A stretch of DNA of 64,000 bases from NCBI GenBank assembly GCA_036874045.1, contig CM072336.1:20907501-20971500 (forward strand), given 5' to 3'. A model generated the notes under the pieces. The model was not told the origin of the DNA, ran no database searches, and saw nothing but the letters and a program-made list of their open reading frames with translations. The DNA is from Cymodocea nodosa. Its lineage: Eukaryota > Streptophyta > Magnoliopsida > Alismatales > Cymodoceaceae. Numbering within the stretch: the first letter of the stretch is position 1; the number at the start of each line of letters is the position of its first letter. The position numbers were made by a program, and so were the translations under genes. Shown one piece after another: positions 1-10,328 of the stretch.

Positions 1-284
1 AGACCATGATATACAAAAATAAGATTGTACAAAACTTTTAGGCTAAAGTTGTCAACACTACATGTTATATCATTAATAGAGTTCATTTAAGACTAATATT
101 AGATAAAATACCTTTTGAAATTTGGTTTGTCAAGATTCCTAAAATCTCTTATATGAACCATTTAGCTATAAATATTATATCTTAAATACTAGTAAAAAAA
201 GATATAAATTTAAACCCAAATCTGATGAAAGAATTTTTATTAGTTATTCATTTAGAAGTAAAGCCTGTAGAGTTTATAACAAAT
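1..284 (+). pseudogene. Element A: copia pol fragment, integrase C-terminal part
   Basis: Conceptual translation on the plus strand resembles the copia integrase C-terminal region: an NTTCY-like start, then IPFEIW-like and SKAYRVYNK-like stretches with several stops. These are recognisable copia polyprotein landmarks. The reading stops at 284, where solo LTR E1 is inserted, and resumes at 2,119 with the expected next residues (a TRTIEE-like motif). The element is old, with many nonsense codons. Its 5' LTR, gag and protease lie left of the window. Confidence 0.75.
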
Positions 285-2118
285 TGTTTGGTGCGAAAAG
301 TTAAATCATAAACTTGTTTAATTTGTTTTTATGCTTATATCAATAAATTCTTTTAGAAGTAAACAAACAACCTTTCACACAAATTAGATATTAAATCCAA
401 TTTGTATTTTAACTACAAGTGCACAATGTATATTGTATTTGTGTGCAAGTATAGGTCAACCCCACAGAGATTGAGTAAGAATTGTGTATTGTTCTGATTT
501 TTATATTGGAGTTTATATGTGTTCAGTTAAACACTCTGTTGAGTTACAATTAACTCAACAGACTTAGTTCGTGGAGTTATGCTTAACTCAACAAACTAAC
601 CTCGTGGACTTAAGTTAACTCCATGAGCTTACCTTTCCAGTTAAATACTGCTATTTATAGAGAAATTCGGCCTACCATTGGGCGGTTCCACAGAATGTAA
701 ATAACATCAATTAAGCTCTTTAATGTTAATTAATATTAGATTTGTCATTAAGCAACACTAACATTTAGATATTTCAAATAATAACTATTAAAATCTTTAA
801 GTATCTGGAACGAATCAATTTCAGTAAACAATAAAACTATTTTCTATTTTCTAAATCAAATAAACATAAAGCATTCACAATACTAACAATGATAACATTA
901 ATCATGATACAAAACAAACAATACAACACTTTAATACTAAATGTAAACATAGATAATTTGTTGTTTTTGGTATTTTTGTTTTGATATGTTCTTGAAGATG
1001 AGAGAAAGGTGAAATGTAAAAATCTCTATTGACAGTAAAAACTTCTGTCACTATATGCGACGTGATTACACCATTGAAAACTTAATCACTTACAATCTTG
1101 CCTCTTCTCCCTATAGAATTATGAATCAAGAATTGTAAGATAATCTCCTCTTCAACATATTGGCATCAACTTGAAACCAAAGCTAGAAGTTTTACGATCT
1201 CTTGAGATATAAGTCAGTGCTTGGTGAAAATGGCTTCCCTTCCTATGAGGTGATCACTCCTCACAGTGGTTGTCAGTCATCGTGTTTAGCTCGGAATCGA
1301 CCCGACATCCGAAAAGTATCTTCACAGACCTCCGATGGTTGGTGATTTTGGTGGTGTAGTTTGTGGAGCTTTAGGGAACTTCCGACGCTTCTTGCAGTTA
1401 GCACTGTTCTCCACACTACACAGTCTTTTTCTTCGTCTTTTATATTTTTCTCAGTAATAACTACTTCTACTTAAATGATCGGTTGGATTTCCTTCATTCA
1501 TATCAACGTTGGTGATTTATTCTTCATTCTATGAGTAAATTCCTATGTGATACGTGCAATCATGGTTTTCCTTCGAATTTCCTGTTTCTACAACTGCTAC
1601 AGTGGCACATTAGAAAATAAATGATCTGTAGAGTTAATGTAACTCAACGAACTTACTTCGTTGATTTAACTATAAAACATGTGCAATAAAGAAATAACAA
1701 GTTCATATATTTCGGATACTTACAAACCTAACTATCCAATGCTTAGATGCATTTCAGATAGTTACTAGATAACTCACTAAACATCACTTAAGTCATGCAT
1801 TACAATTTCAACACGTGTACTCCAAGAAATAATAAAATATTCTTCTATCGTTTAAAACATAATTGTCTAGTACATGCAATATAACTCTCTGAAATAACAG
1901 AAAATTCAAATACTTAGGAATTAAAAAGCTTGTAATTTACCAACAGTTTATAAATGTACTTAATTGACGCTAATTCCTTATAATTATGTAGATTCTTTCA
2001 TTAAAGCATATAACAATGCAATTATAACAAAATGGCTTAATTCTCATATGACAAGCTAAATATTATGCAATTAACCATCATTTAACCATTAATATTATAC
2101 ACTGTTTCATTCTAAACA
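285..2118. mobile_element. Solo LTR E1 (1,834 bp) inside element A
   Basis: Begins TGTTTGGTGCG and ends CTAAACA, so it has TG...CA ends. It is flanked by the 5-bp direct repeat CAAAT at 280-284 and 2,119-2,123. Removing it and one CAAAT rejoins the interrupted copia pol. A second copy of the family lies at 29,014-31,218 and is alignable over most of its length. It contains repeated AACTCAACGGACT-type and ACTTAAGT motifs and CACGTG boxes. No internal coding region is present, so it is a solo LTR left by LTR-LTR recombination. Orientation is not determined. Confidence 0.88.
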
Positions 2119-2866
2119 CAAATCAACAAGAACTATTTAGGAATGCTTACATGTTAAGTTTAATGAAGACTCTTATCTAGAACTAGATCAAATTCAAGAT
2201 AATAGTGATAGTGAACTCTCTCAGCCTAAGAATATACTAGAAATTTATGGAGACAATGATAACAAGGTTAAAGATAATGTTAAACATGTTGAAGAAATAA
2301 ATGAATCAATTAGGTCTTGGCATTATTCCTCATCTCATTCTATAAATTAAGTTATTAGAGATTTAGATGAGCATGTTCAAACTAGATCCTCATTTAATTT
2401 TTGTGCAAAACATGTTTTGTTTCTTTAGTGGAACCTAAAAATATTAAAGAAGCATTATTTGATGAATTCTGATTTAAAGTTATACAAGATGAACTTAATC
2501 AATTTATCAGAAATGATGTATGAGATCTAGTTCCACTCTTTGAGAATCAATTTGTAATTAGTCCTAGGTGGGTCTTTAGAAACAAAATAGATGGAAATAG
2601 TCAAGTTACTAAAAATAAAGTTAGATTGGTAGCTTAAGGTTTTAAACAAGAGGAGGAAATTGATTTTAATGAAACATACGTTGCTAGGTTGGAATCAATT
2701 AAAATTTTAATGGCATATACTTGTTATATGGATATTAAACTATTTCAAATGAATGTTAAAAGTGCTTTTCTTAATAGATTTATGAAAGAAAAAGTATATG
2801 TTAAATAATCTCCTGGTTTTCAAGATTCTAAATATCCTTATTATGTTTTTAAATTAAAGAAAGTTT
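2119..2866 (+). pseudogene. Element A: copia pol fragment, integrase tail and N-terminal reverse transcriptase
   Basis: Continues element A after E1. The translation has a HVKFNED-like integrase tail, an acidic linker, then the reverse transcriptase opening (a WVFRNKIDG-like motif, an ARLESIK-like segment, and a FQMNVKSAFLN-like motif). In-frame stops are scattered through it. It breaks at 2,866 in a KLKKVL reading and continues at 20,743 with YSLKQA, exactly across the insertion of solo LTR D. Confidence 0.85.
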
Positions 2867-3108
2867 TGTTAGGACCCTTGTATTTTGATAATGCAAAAAC
2901 TTGTGTGAGAAAACAAATTGTATTTCACAATTAAGACAGTTCAGCAAAAGTTTAGAAGGCAGATAATTCGATATAGATAGTTCAAAAATTGCTGCAAGAT
3001 AAATAGGAAATCGGAAGGGTACCAGACTTAAGTATCTGGAAGAAATGAATGTTCGGTGAATTACAAGCTTAAGTATCCGAAGAGTTAGTTTAAAGTAGTA
3101 GAAACATT

Positions 3109-4612
3109 TGTTAGAACTCGAGTATTTTGATAATGCAAAACCTATGTGAGGAAACATATTGTATTTCACAGTTAAGTCTGTACTATATTAGTTCAGAAGG
3201 CTGTTAAAACAATTTCCAAGTAGACGAACAGAATGAGAAGGTTCCAGATGATAATACTTTCAAGTTACAGTAAAATCAGACAGTTACAGGTTCAAGCATC
3301 TGAAGAATAAAACAGCAGCAAGACTATCGAACAATTAGAAGGATAACTATCTGAATTTTACAAAGCCTTCGGAGAATTATTATATCAGATAGTTAAGTTG
3401 GTTGAATGATCGGAGAGTTATGGAGTTAACTATCCGAAAGAAAAAGGGAAATTGGAAAGTTAGGAAGGCTAACTATCCGAAACTTAAGTCATTCAATAAA
3501 TCATGTGCAGAAATATAGAACGAAAGCTTAAAGGACTTGTCGGAGAGTTAGATAACTATCCGAGTTTTCTTTTCGGAGAGTTAGATAACTATTCGAGTTT
3601 TTCGGTAAGTTACAAGCATAACTTTCCGGAACTTAAGTCATTTTATTACGCACGTGCAAAATGAAGATGTCGGCAGTTGAAAGCTTAAAAAGGGAAATCG
3701 GAGAGTTAGATAATTATTCGAAATTTCAAAGAGAGTTTTGGTAAGTTACAGTTTAACTATCCAAAACTTAAGTTATTGAAATTACCACGTGCAGAATTCC
3801 AGAAAGATCATTTAAGTTTTCGGAGAGTTAGAAAGATAACTATCCGAAATCTCAAGAGAATTTCGATGAGTTATAGTTTAACTATCCGAAACTTAAGTCA
3901 GTGAATTTCCCACGTGTAGAATTCCAAATAGATGTTTAGATGGGTTTTTCGGAGAGTTAGAAAGATAACTATCCGAAATCTCAAGAGAATTTCGGTGAGT
4001 TATGGCTTAACTATCTGAAACTTAAGTTATGTTTTTATGCACATGCAATTTTGAAGGAACAACTATCGGAGGCTTAAATGAAAGTTCAGTAAGTTACAGT
4101 AGTTAACTATTCGAAAATCAGGAGCTTTTTTGGTAAGTTAAATACAAGACTCTGAACACTTGACTTTACACGTGAGCAACTTAAAATCCTCACGTGACTT
4201 AGAGAATAGAGCATGAGTGATGAATCGGCAAGTTATGGATGTTTTTCGGTAAGTTATTTTTATAATCATCTGAAAGCCTGAGATTTTCGGAAGGTTATTT
4301 ACAGAATATCAGATAGAACGGTAACTTACCATATTTAGGTCTGATTATTTACCAAGTACAGCAGAATACATCCGTTGAAAGAAAAATATGATCGTTATAC
4401 CTTTAGCATAAATATGAGGAGTTTAAGAGAAGAAAACACACAACAGATATAATTTATACAGTGAGCTACACCCCAATTTCAAAAACACTCAAGTCTGCAA
4501 ATAGTGAAGGATACTCTAAAGACATACTGCAGAAAAAGCTTTGTGCACCATAACTCTGATTGAAAGATTCAAGTTGTTGGTTCGTGGCTTCAACCTAAAA
4601 GCCACATTCAGT
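3109..4612 (+). repeat. Element C 5' LTR, truncated
   Basis: Aligns with the 3' LTR from about 17,617 to 19,100, including the TTTTGATAATGC start region, the array of GAGTTA...TAACTATCCG units and the GGTTCGTGGCTTCAACC tail segment. It stops at CATTCAGTTG near 4,612. The remaining roughly 340 bp of the LTR seen at 19,105-19,443 are missing and element B's LTR follows directly. Non-coding. Confidence 0.9.
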
Positions 4613-5148
4613 TGCCTTATTGTTCAATATAGCAACTCAACGCATTTAGTTATGTTAACTTAACGAGTTAAACATGTGCACCTCACGTGATACAATACAA
4701 CATTCGTAACTTATAATTTCACCACGTGTATAACACTAACTTAACGAGTTCGTCTCTTCTTTTACTCACTAACTTAACGAGTTATCACGTGGCCTATTTT
4801 AACCTTTAAGCCTCTAACTTAACGAGTTCTCACGTGACCTCTATACAAACAAAACTCTAACTTAACGAGTTGTCTAAACGTGCACTGTTCATGATACAGA
4901 AGATATAACATTAAAACATATCATGCTTTTCAATAAAAACACACGTTAACTTAACGTTTAGCTAAATGAGAAATTAATGCAACGAAACGACTAGTTATTA
5001 ACTTCAGATCCAATACAGACAAGTATTTATATCAGTAAGCTTTTTCTGTATTAATTGATGATTTTAATTTCTTTTCACAAGCAATAGTAATTAAGCAAAT
5101 ATGATTATTTTCATTCAACACACATCGTCAAAACAAAAATACTCAACA
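4612..5148 (-). repeat. Element B 3' LTR, truncated (about 537 of 1,584 bp)
   Basis: Near-identical to 14,071-14,607. On the minus strand it begins TGTTGAGTATTTTTG directly after the polypurine tract, as a 3' LTR should. It contains repeats of CTAACTTAACGAGTT and CACGTG-containing words. The far end is cut at the junction with element C's LTR. Confidence 0.92.
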
Positions 5149-5150
5149 AT

Positions 5151-5162
5151 CTCCCCCTTTTT
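5151..5162 (-). other. Element B polypurine tract
   Basis: Plus-strand TCTCCCCCTTTT, hence AAAAGGGGGAGA on the element's strand, lies two bases from the 3' LTR start. This is the position and composition of the plus-strand DNA priming site in LTR elements. Confidence 0.8.
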
Positions 5163-5649
5163 GATGATGACAAAACCATATTAAATCAATTATAAAATAT
5201 GTATAACTCAACAAAGCACCTTCGTTGGGTTAACTTTTAATTCAACAAACTTGTTTGTTGACTTAAGTTCACTTAAGCTTATTTCTATTATTTGTGTAAA
5301 TTTTACCTCTTAGAACTAAAACTCTCAAATGTCAATAATTATATAAGTATCAGTTTTCTAATTATCATCTGTCAGATTACAATAACCATTTAAATAGCAT
5401 CTCCTTTTATAATATATATATGCAATTAAGATCATAATCATCTTTTTATAATATTTCTCCTCCTTTTTGTCATTAATCAAAAAGATAATCATAGAGAATA
5501 TATATATATATATAAGAGATATAATTACAACAACTCTTTTTGTAAACAAGAATAATAATTGAAGACATTTACAGAAAAATGTATTGTTCAATCAAATCAA
5601 ACAAGTAATACAAACATTACATTTTGTATTCAGAAACAAACAAAAACAG

Positions 5650-7942
5650 TTATTGACCCCTCCTAAGTATATCACTTATAGCATTACATATTTTATCTCT
5701 TAGATGCCTAATATCATTTCTGATGTCGTTAAGCACTGCATCTAAGTCAGGAGGTAGCTGGGTTTGCTGTTCTGCTTGAACTGAATAACTTTGTTGTTGT
5801 TGTTGTATATGGTCTGTATCAGGTTGTTGTTGTTGTTGTCGTTGAGGTTTATGCATGGCCTAGAATTTTTGCAAATCTTTGACACTAAATGCTCTCATGC
5901 CTTTAGTTTCAGAGGGCCAGTCAGATAAAGTCAATTGGTTTGCAAGGATTCTACATACAGCATCACCATAAAATAACTTTGAACTCATATGCTGTAGTTG
6001 AGACATAAAAACATCAAACCAATTTATTTGAATTCTATTCAGTAGGCCATAAGTAGCATATAAACAACTTCTGCTGACTTCCAAATTGTGTCCAACTCTC
6101 TGAAATAAATTTGCATGCAATATATTTGCAATAAATCTTGCCTCTGCATTTAGATTTTCCATTAATCTCATTTCAGAATATACATCTGGAATTTTTGATA
6201 AAGACTAAATGTTCCATTCCAGTTGTCTTATTATGTCAAATATGTTGGTAACAACAACACCTTCATTCTTTAATCCTAAAACTTCAAAAATTAACTCAAG
6301 AGACAATATAAACTCTTGTTCATTTATTTGAGTTTTCATAAAATTTCCATTCTTGACCAGATTGCTATAAAAAGCTGCAATAAGCTTTGTGTATTGCTTC
6401 CATTTCGTTCCTACGGGCAAGAATTTAATGACGCCTTGAAACTCAAACAAATCTCTTATTTCCATCAAATTTCTGAATTTTATTGGACGAGCATGCAGAA
6501 TCTAACATGTAATCAGATTATTATATTTCTACAATGCTTCTTCAGATCTAAAATGAATTGCATTACCTTGAATTTTTAATATTGTACACAAAGAAGGTGA
6601 TACCTGAAGTTGTGATTCAGAGTTTAATTCATCTATAGGAACCTCTTTCTTCAAAATGAATGTCATGTTGTTCCTCTTTCAAAATATTATCTTGAAGCTG
6701 CTCAAGTAAGCTTGATTCTTCAGCTTCAACAGTGCTAGGAACATTGTCAATATGCTCAACATTCATCTGTTTAGTCTCTATAGAATGTTCAAAGTATAAT
6801 TTTTCCACAAATTCTAAAGCCGATATATCTGTCAGGAATTGTTCATTTTGTTCAACAGATAATTCCATTGATTCATGCTGTGAATTCTCAAACTCTGCTT
6901 CTATAGATTCCGTAGAAGGCTGGTTAACTTTTAGCTCTTCTGAAGTCTTAACAATTTCAATATCTACTACTCCAAACAATTCAGCCTTTGAACTAGTTAC
7001 TGCCTCAACATTGTCAATTATATCTGCAATAACTTGTTCAATGTGAGGTGTCTGATGCTCTGATTTGTCAATTTTTGCATCATCAGGACTTGTACTAATA
7101 GAAAAACTTGAGCTCATATTTGACTTGGATTTCTTCTCAAGATTTCTAGCAAGGGAAAATAAAGTCTCATTATCTTCACCAGTTTCAGTGTGTTCGGAAC
7201 TGATGAGTTTATCAGATGCACAATAAGGTACAATGTCTAGACATACATTGTCCTTTGGAAATAAATTTTCATCTGATTTTCCTTTTTCAATAGACTTTGT
7301 TTCCTTAGACATAATTTTTTTGACTTTCCTTCTTCTATAACATTTTTGTTTCTCCTTTTCAAGTATTGCTGTTTTCTTTTCAAATTTCTCCATAAAAGTT
7401 TTCTGCTTTAATTCTTCTAAGGCACTTTCTATTGCAACATCCTTTCGAAGACTATCAACTTTTGTTTTGTCTACAGCAATATCTGATTCTACTTGTTTTG
7501 AATATAAAGGAGTAGGGATAGCTGATTCATGCTCTTCCTGAAATGCATGTAGTCTTGTACCGTTTATAGGAGTTTGAGGAGTTCTATTTGATGAACCTAC
7601 ACCTTTTTCCAAATATTTTGCATACTGTTCCAAAAATGCAATCTCAGCACATTTCATTCTGTATTCTCTATCATATTTACTTCAAATACCCATGTATGTA
7701 ATACTTACATCAGTATGTTGAAGTTCTTGTCTAACTTCATCTAATATATCCTGAGAAAAGAAGTAATCTCTATAAAGTTCTTCTAACCTTTTGTCCACTC
7801 GAAATATTTTCTTGAACCAAGTACGTGGAACTTCATCATTCTCTATTTCTTTTCCTTTTGCATCTCTTCTGCTTTTGTCTTTTCCTCTGCCACGACCTTT
7901 GTAGAACTTGGAGACCATCGTCGCAGGTTGTAACAGCAACAA
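5650..7942 (-). pseudogene. Element B third ORF (env-like position) with Transposase_32-like domain and polyQ
   Basis: Lies downstream of RNase H on the element's strand, in the slot of the Sirevirus env-like gene. Order of parts: a basic N-terminal segment (7,942-7,682, with KGRGRGKDKSRRDAKG); a long Lys/Glu/Ser-rich low-complexity middle (7,657-6,629); a conserved block (6,468-5,860) with LFEFQG, FYSNL, LSLELIFEVLGLKNEG, then RVGH and LLNRIQINWFD; a Gln-rich run and a C-terminal helix (5,856-5,650). The conserved block resembles, from memory, the plant Transposase_32 (putative plant transposon protein) family. I see no signal peptide or clear membrane segment, so a true envelope is not supported. 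The reading is broken by frameshifts and stops near 7,660, 6,600, 6,200 and 5,858. Element A carries a homologue at 23,255-26,765. Confidence 0.65.
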
Positions 7943-9505
7943 GCGGGAAAGATTTTCTTGACAAAGTTTACAAATAACCTAAGTCCCCGTGTAATAAGTG
8001 TTTAAATAGGATTTTTAGGCGTATAACTCAACATGAAGAGAAGTCGGGTTTAGAAATTAAATAAATATTGAATAAAGTTTATTCAATCAAGGCACCCGAA
8101 ATATTCAAGTATAACTCGCTGAGTTAACCAACCTAACGAGTAAAATGCTGTCTAGAGGCAGTTTTACACGTTACCTTATCTAACATAACGTCTAGTTAGT
8201 ACACAACAATTTTCGGATGCTTCCAACTTAACCGTTTCGAAAACAACACACATGCTAAACTTAACATTATCTTGAGAACATTGTAAACTATTTGAAAATT
8301 TTGTCCTTTTGAATCTAAAATAATTTATTTGTCTTTTTAACTTATTTCATCAAGATTTTAAGAGGACATTAATTCAGATTAACTAAGATTTGTATTCTAA
8401 ATTATATTAATCTGTTTTCGACATTATTAATCCTCCCCCTACAAATATACTTCAAATATATTCAATCAAAATACAAAATATACTTGTAGTGACAATAGAT
8501 GTTAAGTATAACTATACTTTTACATTTTCTTTTTAGAGACTTTCGTTATCCTGACATCATCAAAAATGATTTCCAGAATCAATTCCTACTGTATATGAAT
8601 CAAAACACAACTTTGAACTCAATTTGATTAATTCAAGGAGAATAAAAGAATGTATCTCAAATAAACATTTTCAAAAGTACTAATGTTGATTCAATAAATC
8701 AGTAGTCATATTGGTATAAATTATATGCGATTCAAAGATATCTGTAATTAATGAAACAACTTTTTCTTTTCAAAAACAGTAAATATTGATAATTTTCTTT
8801 AAAAGTTAGTTTGAAAAGCTTGAATCATGCAAGAGCTTTCTAATGTACCCATGTAATGAGCTTTCAGTCAACAATCCCAGATCTGATCAGGACCTTAGGT
8901 TGCCAGATTTAAAGAATCCTTTTTTAGGACAACAATCCTTACATACCTATCTGCTCAAGTACAAAAGGCTCATGATCAAACTGATCAATAAACTCTCAAA
9001 GATTTTCACTTTGTAAGCACTTTTCATTTTAAGCACAGTATATATGTATTCCATTAATACAGATGCAATAAAACACAAATCTCATACAATTTTTACTTCT
9101 ATGATTGTACTGAGAATATGAATCAGTTTCAATAAGCTTATACTTTTGATTAACAATTTAAGATGAGTTACGTATAACTTATTCTACAAGTTTAATCAAT
9201 TAAGTCAAATTTATGCATGATCATATGTATTTTCCTTGATTCAAAGAAAACATTTAATCAAAATTTCAGAATGTCAGAAGTATTTAATGTTTTTCATTTA
9301 CATTTCCACTTAAAATCGTAAAAAACTATTAAAATTGATAAACTACTTAAAATCAATAAGATACTATTATGATTTTACAATAAATACATAGTATCTTAAG
9401 CAGCAATTCAGATATTACTTTAGATATTTATAATAAGTATATAATATCTATGAGGTGAACAACATCATCAATAATATTTATCTTTTTATGTGGAGTTTAA
9501 GCATT
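7943..9505 (-). other. Element B spacer between pol and third ORF; internal polypurine tract
   Basis: No coding sequence recognised. At 8,432-8,442 the plus strand reads CCTCCCCCTAC, which is GTAGGGGGAGG on the element's strand, a second polypurine tract. Element A has a matching GTAGGGGGAGAG at 22,833-22,844 in the same place between pol and the third ORF. Multiple polypurine tracts are known in Sireviruses. Confidence 0.6.
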
Positions 9506-10328
9506 TTACACATCACATAGCCTACAAATACCTAAATTTAATCTAATGTTGTAGAATGTATTTTCGTCTAGAGGTTTTGTAAATATATCAGCTAATTGAT
9601 TTTTACTAGTCACAAATTCTAATTTAATTTTTCCTTTAATTACGTTATCTCTTAGAAAATGATGTCTAACCTCTATATGCTTTGCTCTTGAATGTAATAC
9701 AGGATTTTTGGAAAGATTTATTGCAGAACTACTGTCACAATAAATCTCAGTTGTATCATAAGATAATCCAAAATCTTCAAAAGTTTGTCTTATCCACAGA
9801 ATCTGAGTGCAACACAGTGCAGTAGCAACATATTCAGCTTCTGTAGTAGAAAGTGCTACACAGTTTTGCTTTTTACTAAACCATGACACCAAATTATTTC
9901 CCAATAATTGACATGTGCCATTGGTACTCTTTCTATCAGATTTAGATCCTGCATAATCAACATCAGTATATCCTATAAGATCTATTTAACTATCCTTAGA
10001 ATAATACAGTCTGAAATTTTTAGTTCCTTGTATATATCTAAATATTCTTTTAACTGCAATTAAGTGTGATTCTTTAGGATTAGATTGAAATCTAGCACAA
10101 ACACACATAGCAAACATAATATCAGGTCTACTAGCAGTCAAATAAAGTAAAGAACCAATCATACTTCTGTATTTTCTTTGATCTATAGATTTTCCTATGT
10201 CATCAATATCTAACTTTAAAGTAGTACTCATAAGAGTTCCTCGAATCTTTGTATCATTAAAATTAAATTTCTTAAGCATTTCATCTGTATATTTTTCCTG
10301 ATTTAAAAATATACCTTTATCCATTTGT
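9506..10328 (-). pseudogene. Element B pol: reverse transcriptase tail and RNase H
   Basis: Minus-strand reading begins with MDKGIFLNQEKY, contains the copia landmarks GSLLYLTASRPDIMFA and VKRIFRYIQGT (reverse transcriptase end), then the RNase H segment with ISWFS-like and CVALSTTEAEY motifs, HIEVRHHF and QLADIFTKPL, ending ICRLCDV and a stop at 9,506. A stop and frame change lie between 9,904 and 9,986. Everything from the pre-integrase domain through the reverse transcriptase active site is missing because of the deletion near 10,328. The C-terminus matches that of element A (ICRLSDV). Confidence 0.88.

Noticed and set aside
2849-3169. 106-residue minus-strand open reading
   Set aside because: Lies across the LTR starts of D and C; AT-rich chance frame with no family resemblance.
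6732-7046. 104-residue plus-strand open reading
   Set aside because: Antisense shadow of the Ser/Glu-rich middle of element B's third ORF.
5650-7942. True retroviral envelope gene
   Set aside because: No signal peptide, fusion peptide or transmembrane anchor visible; Transposase_32-like blocks fit better.
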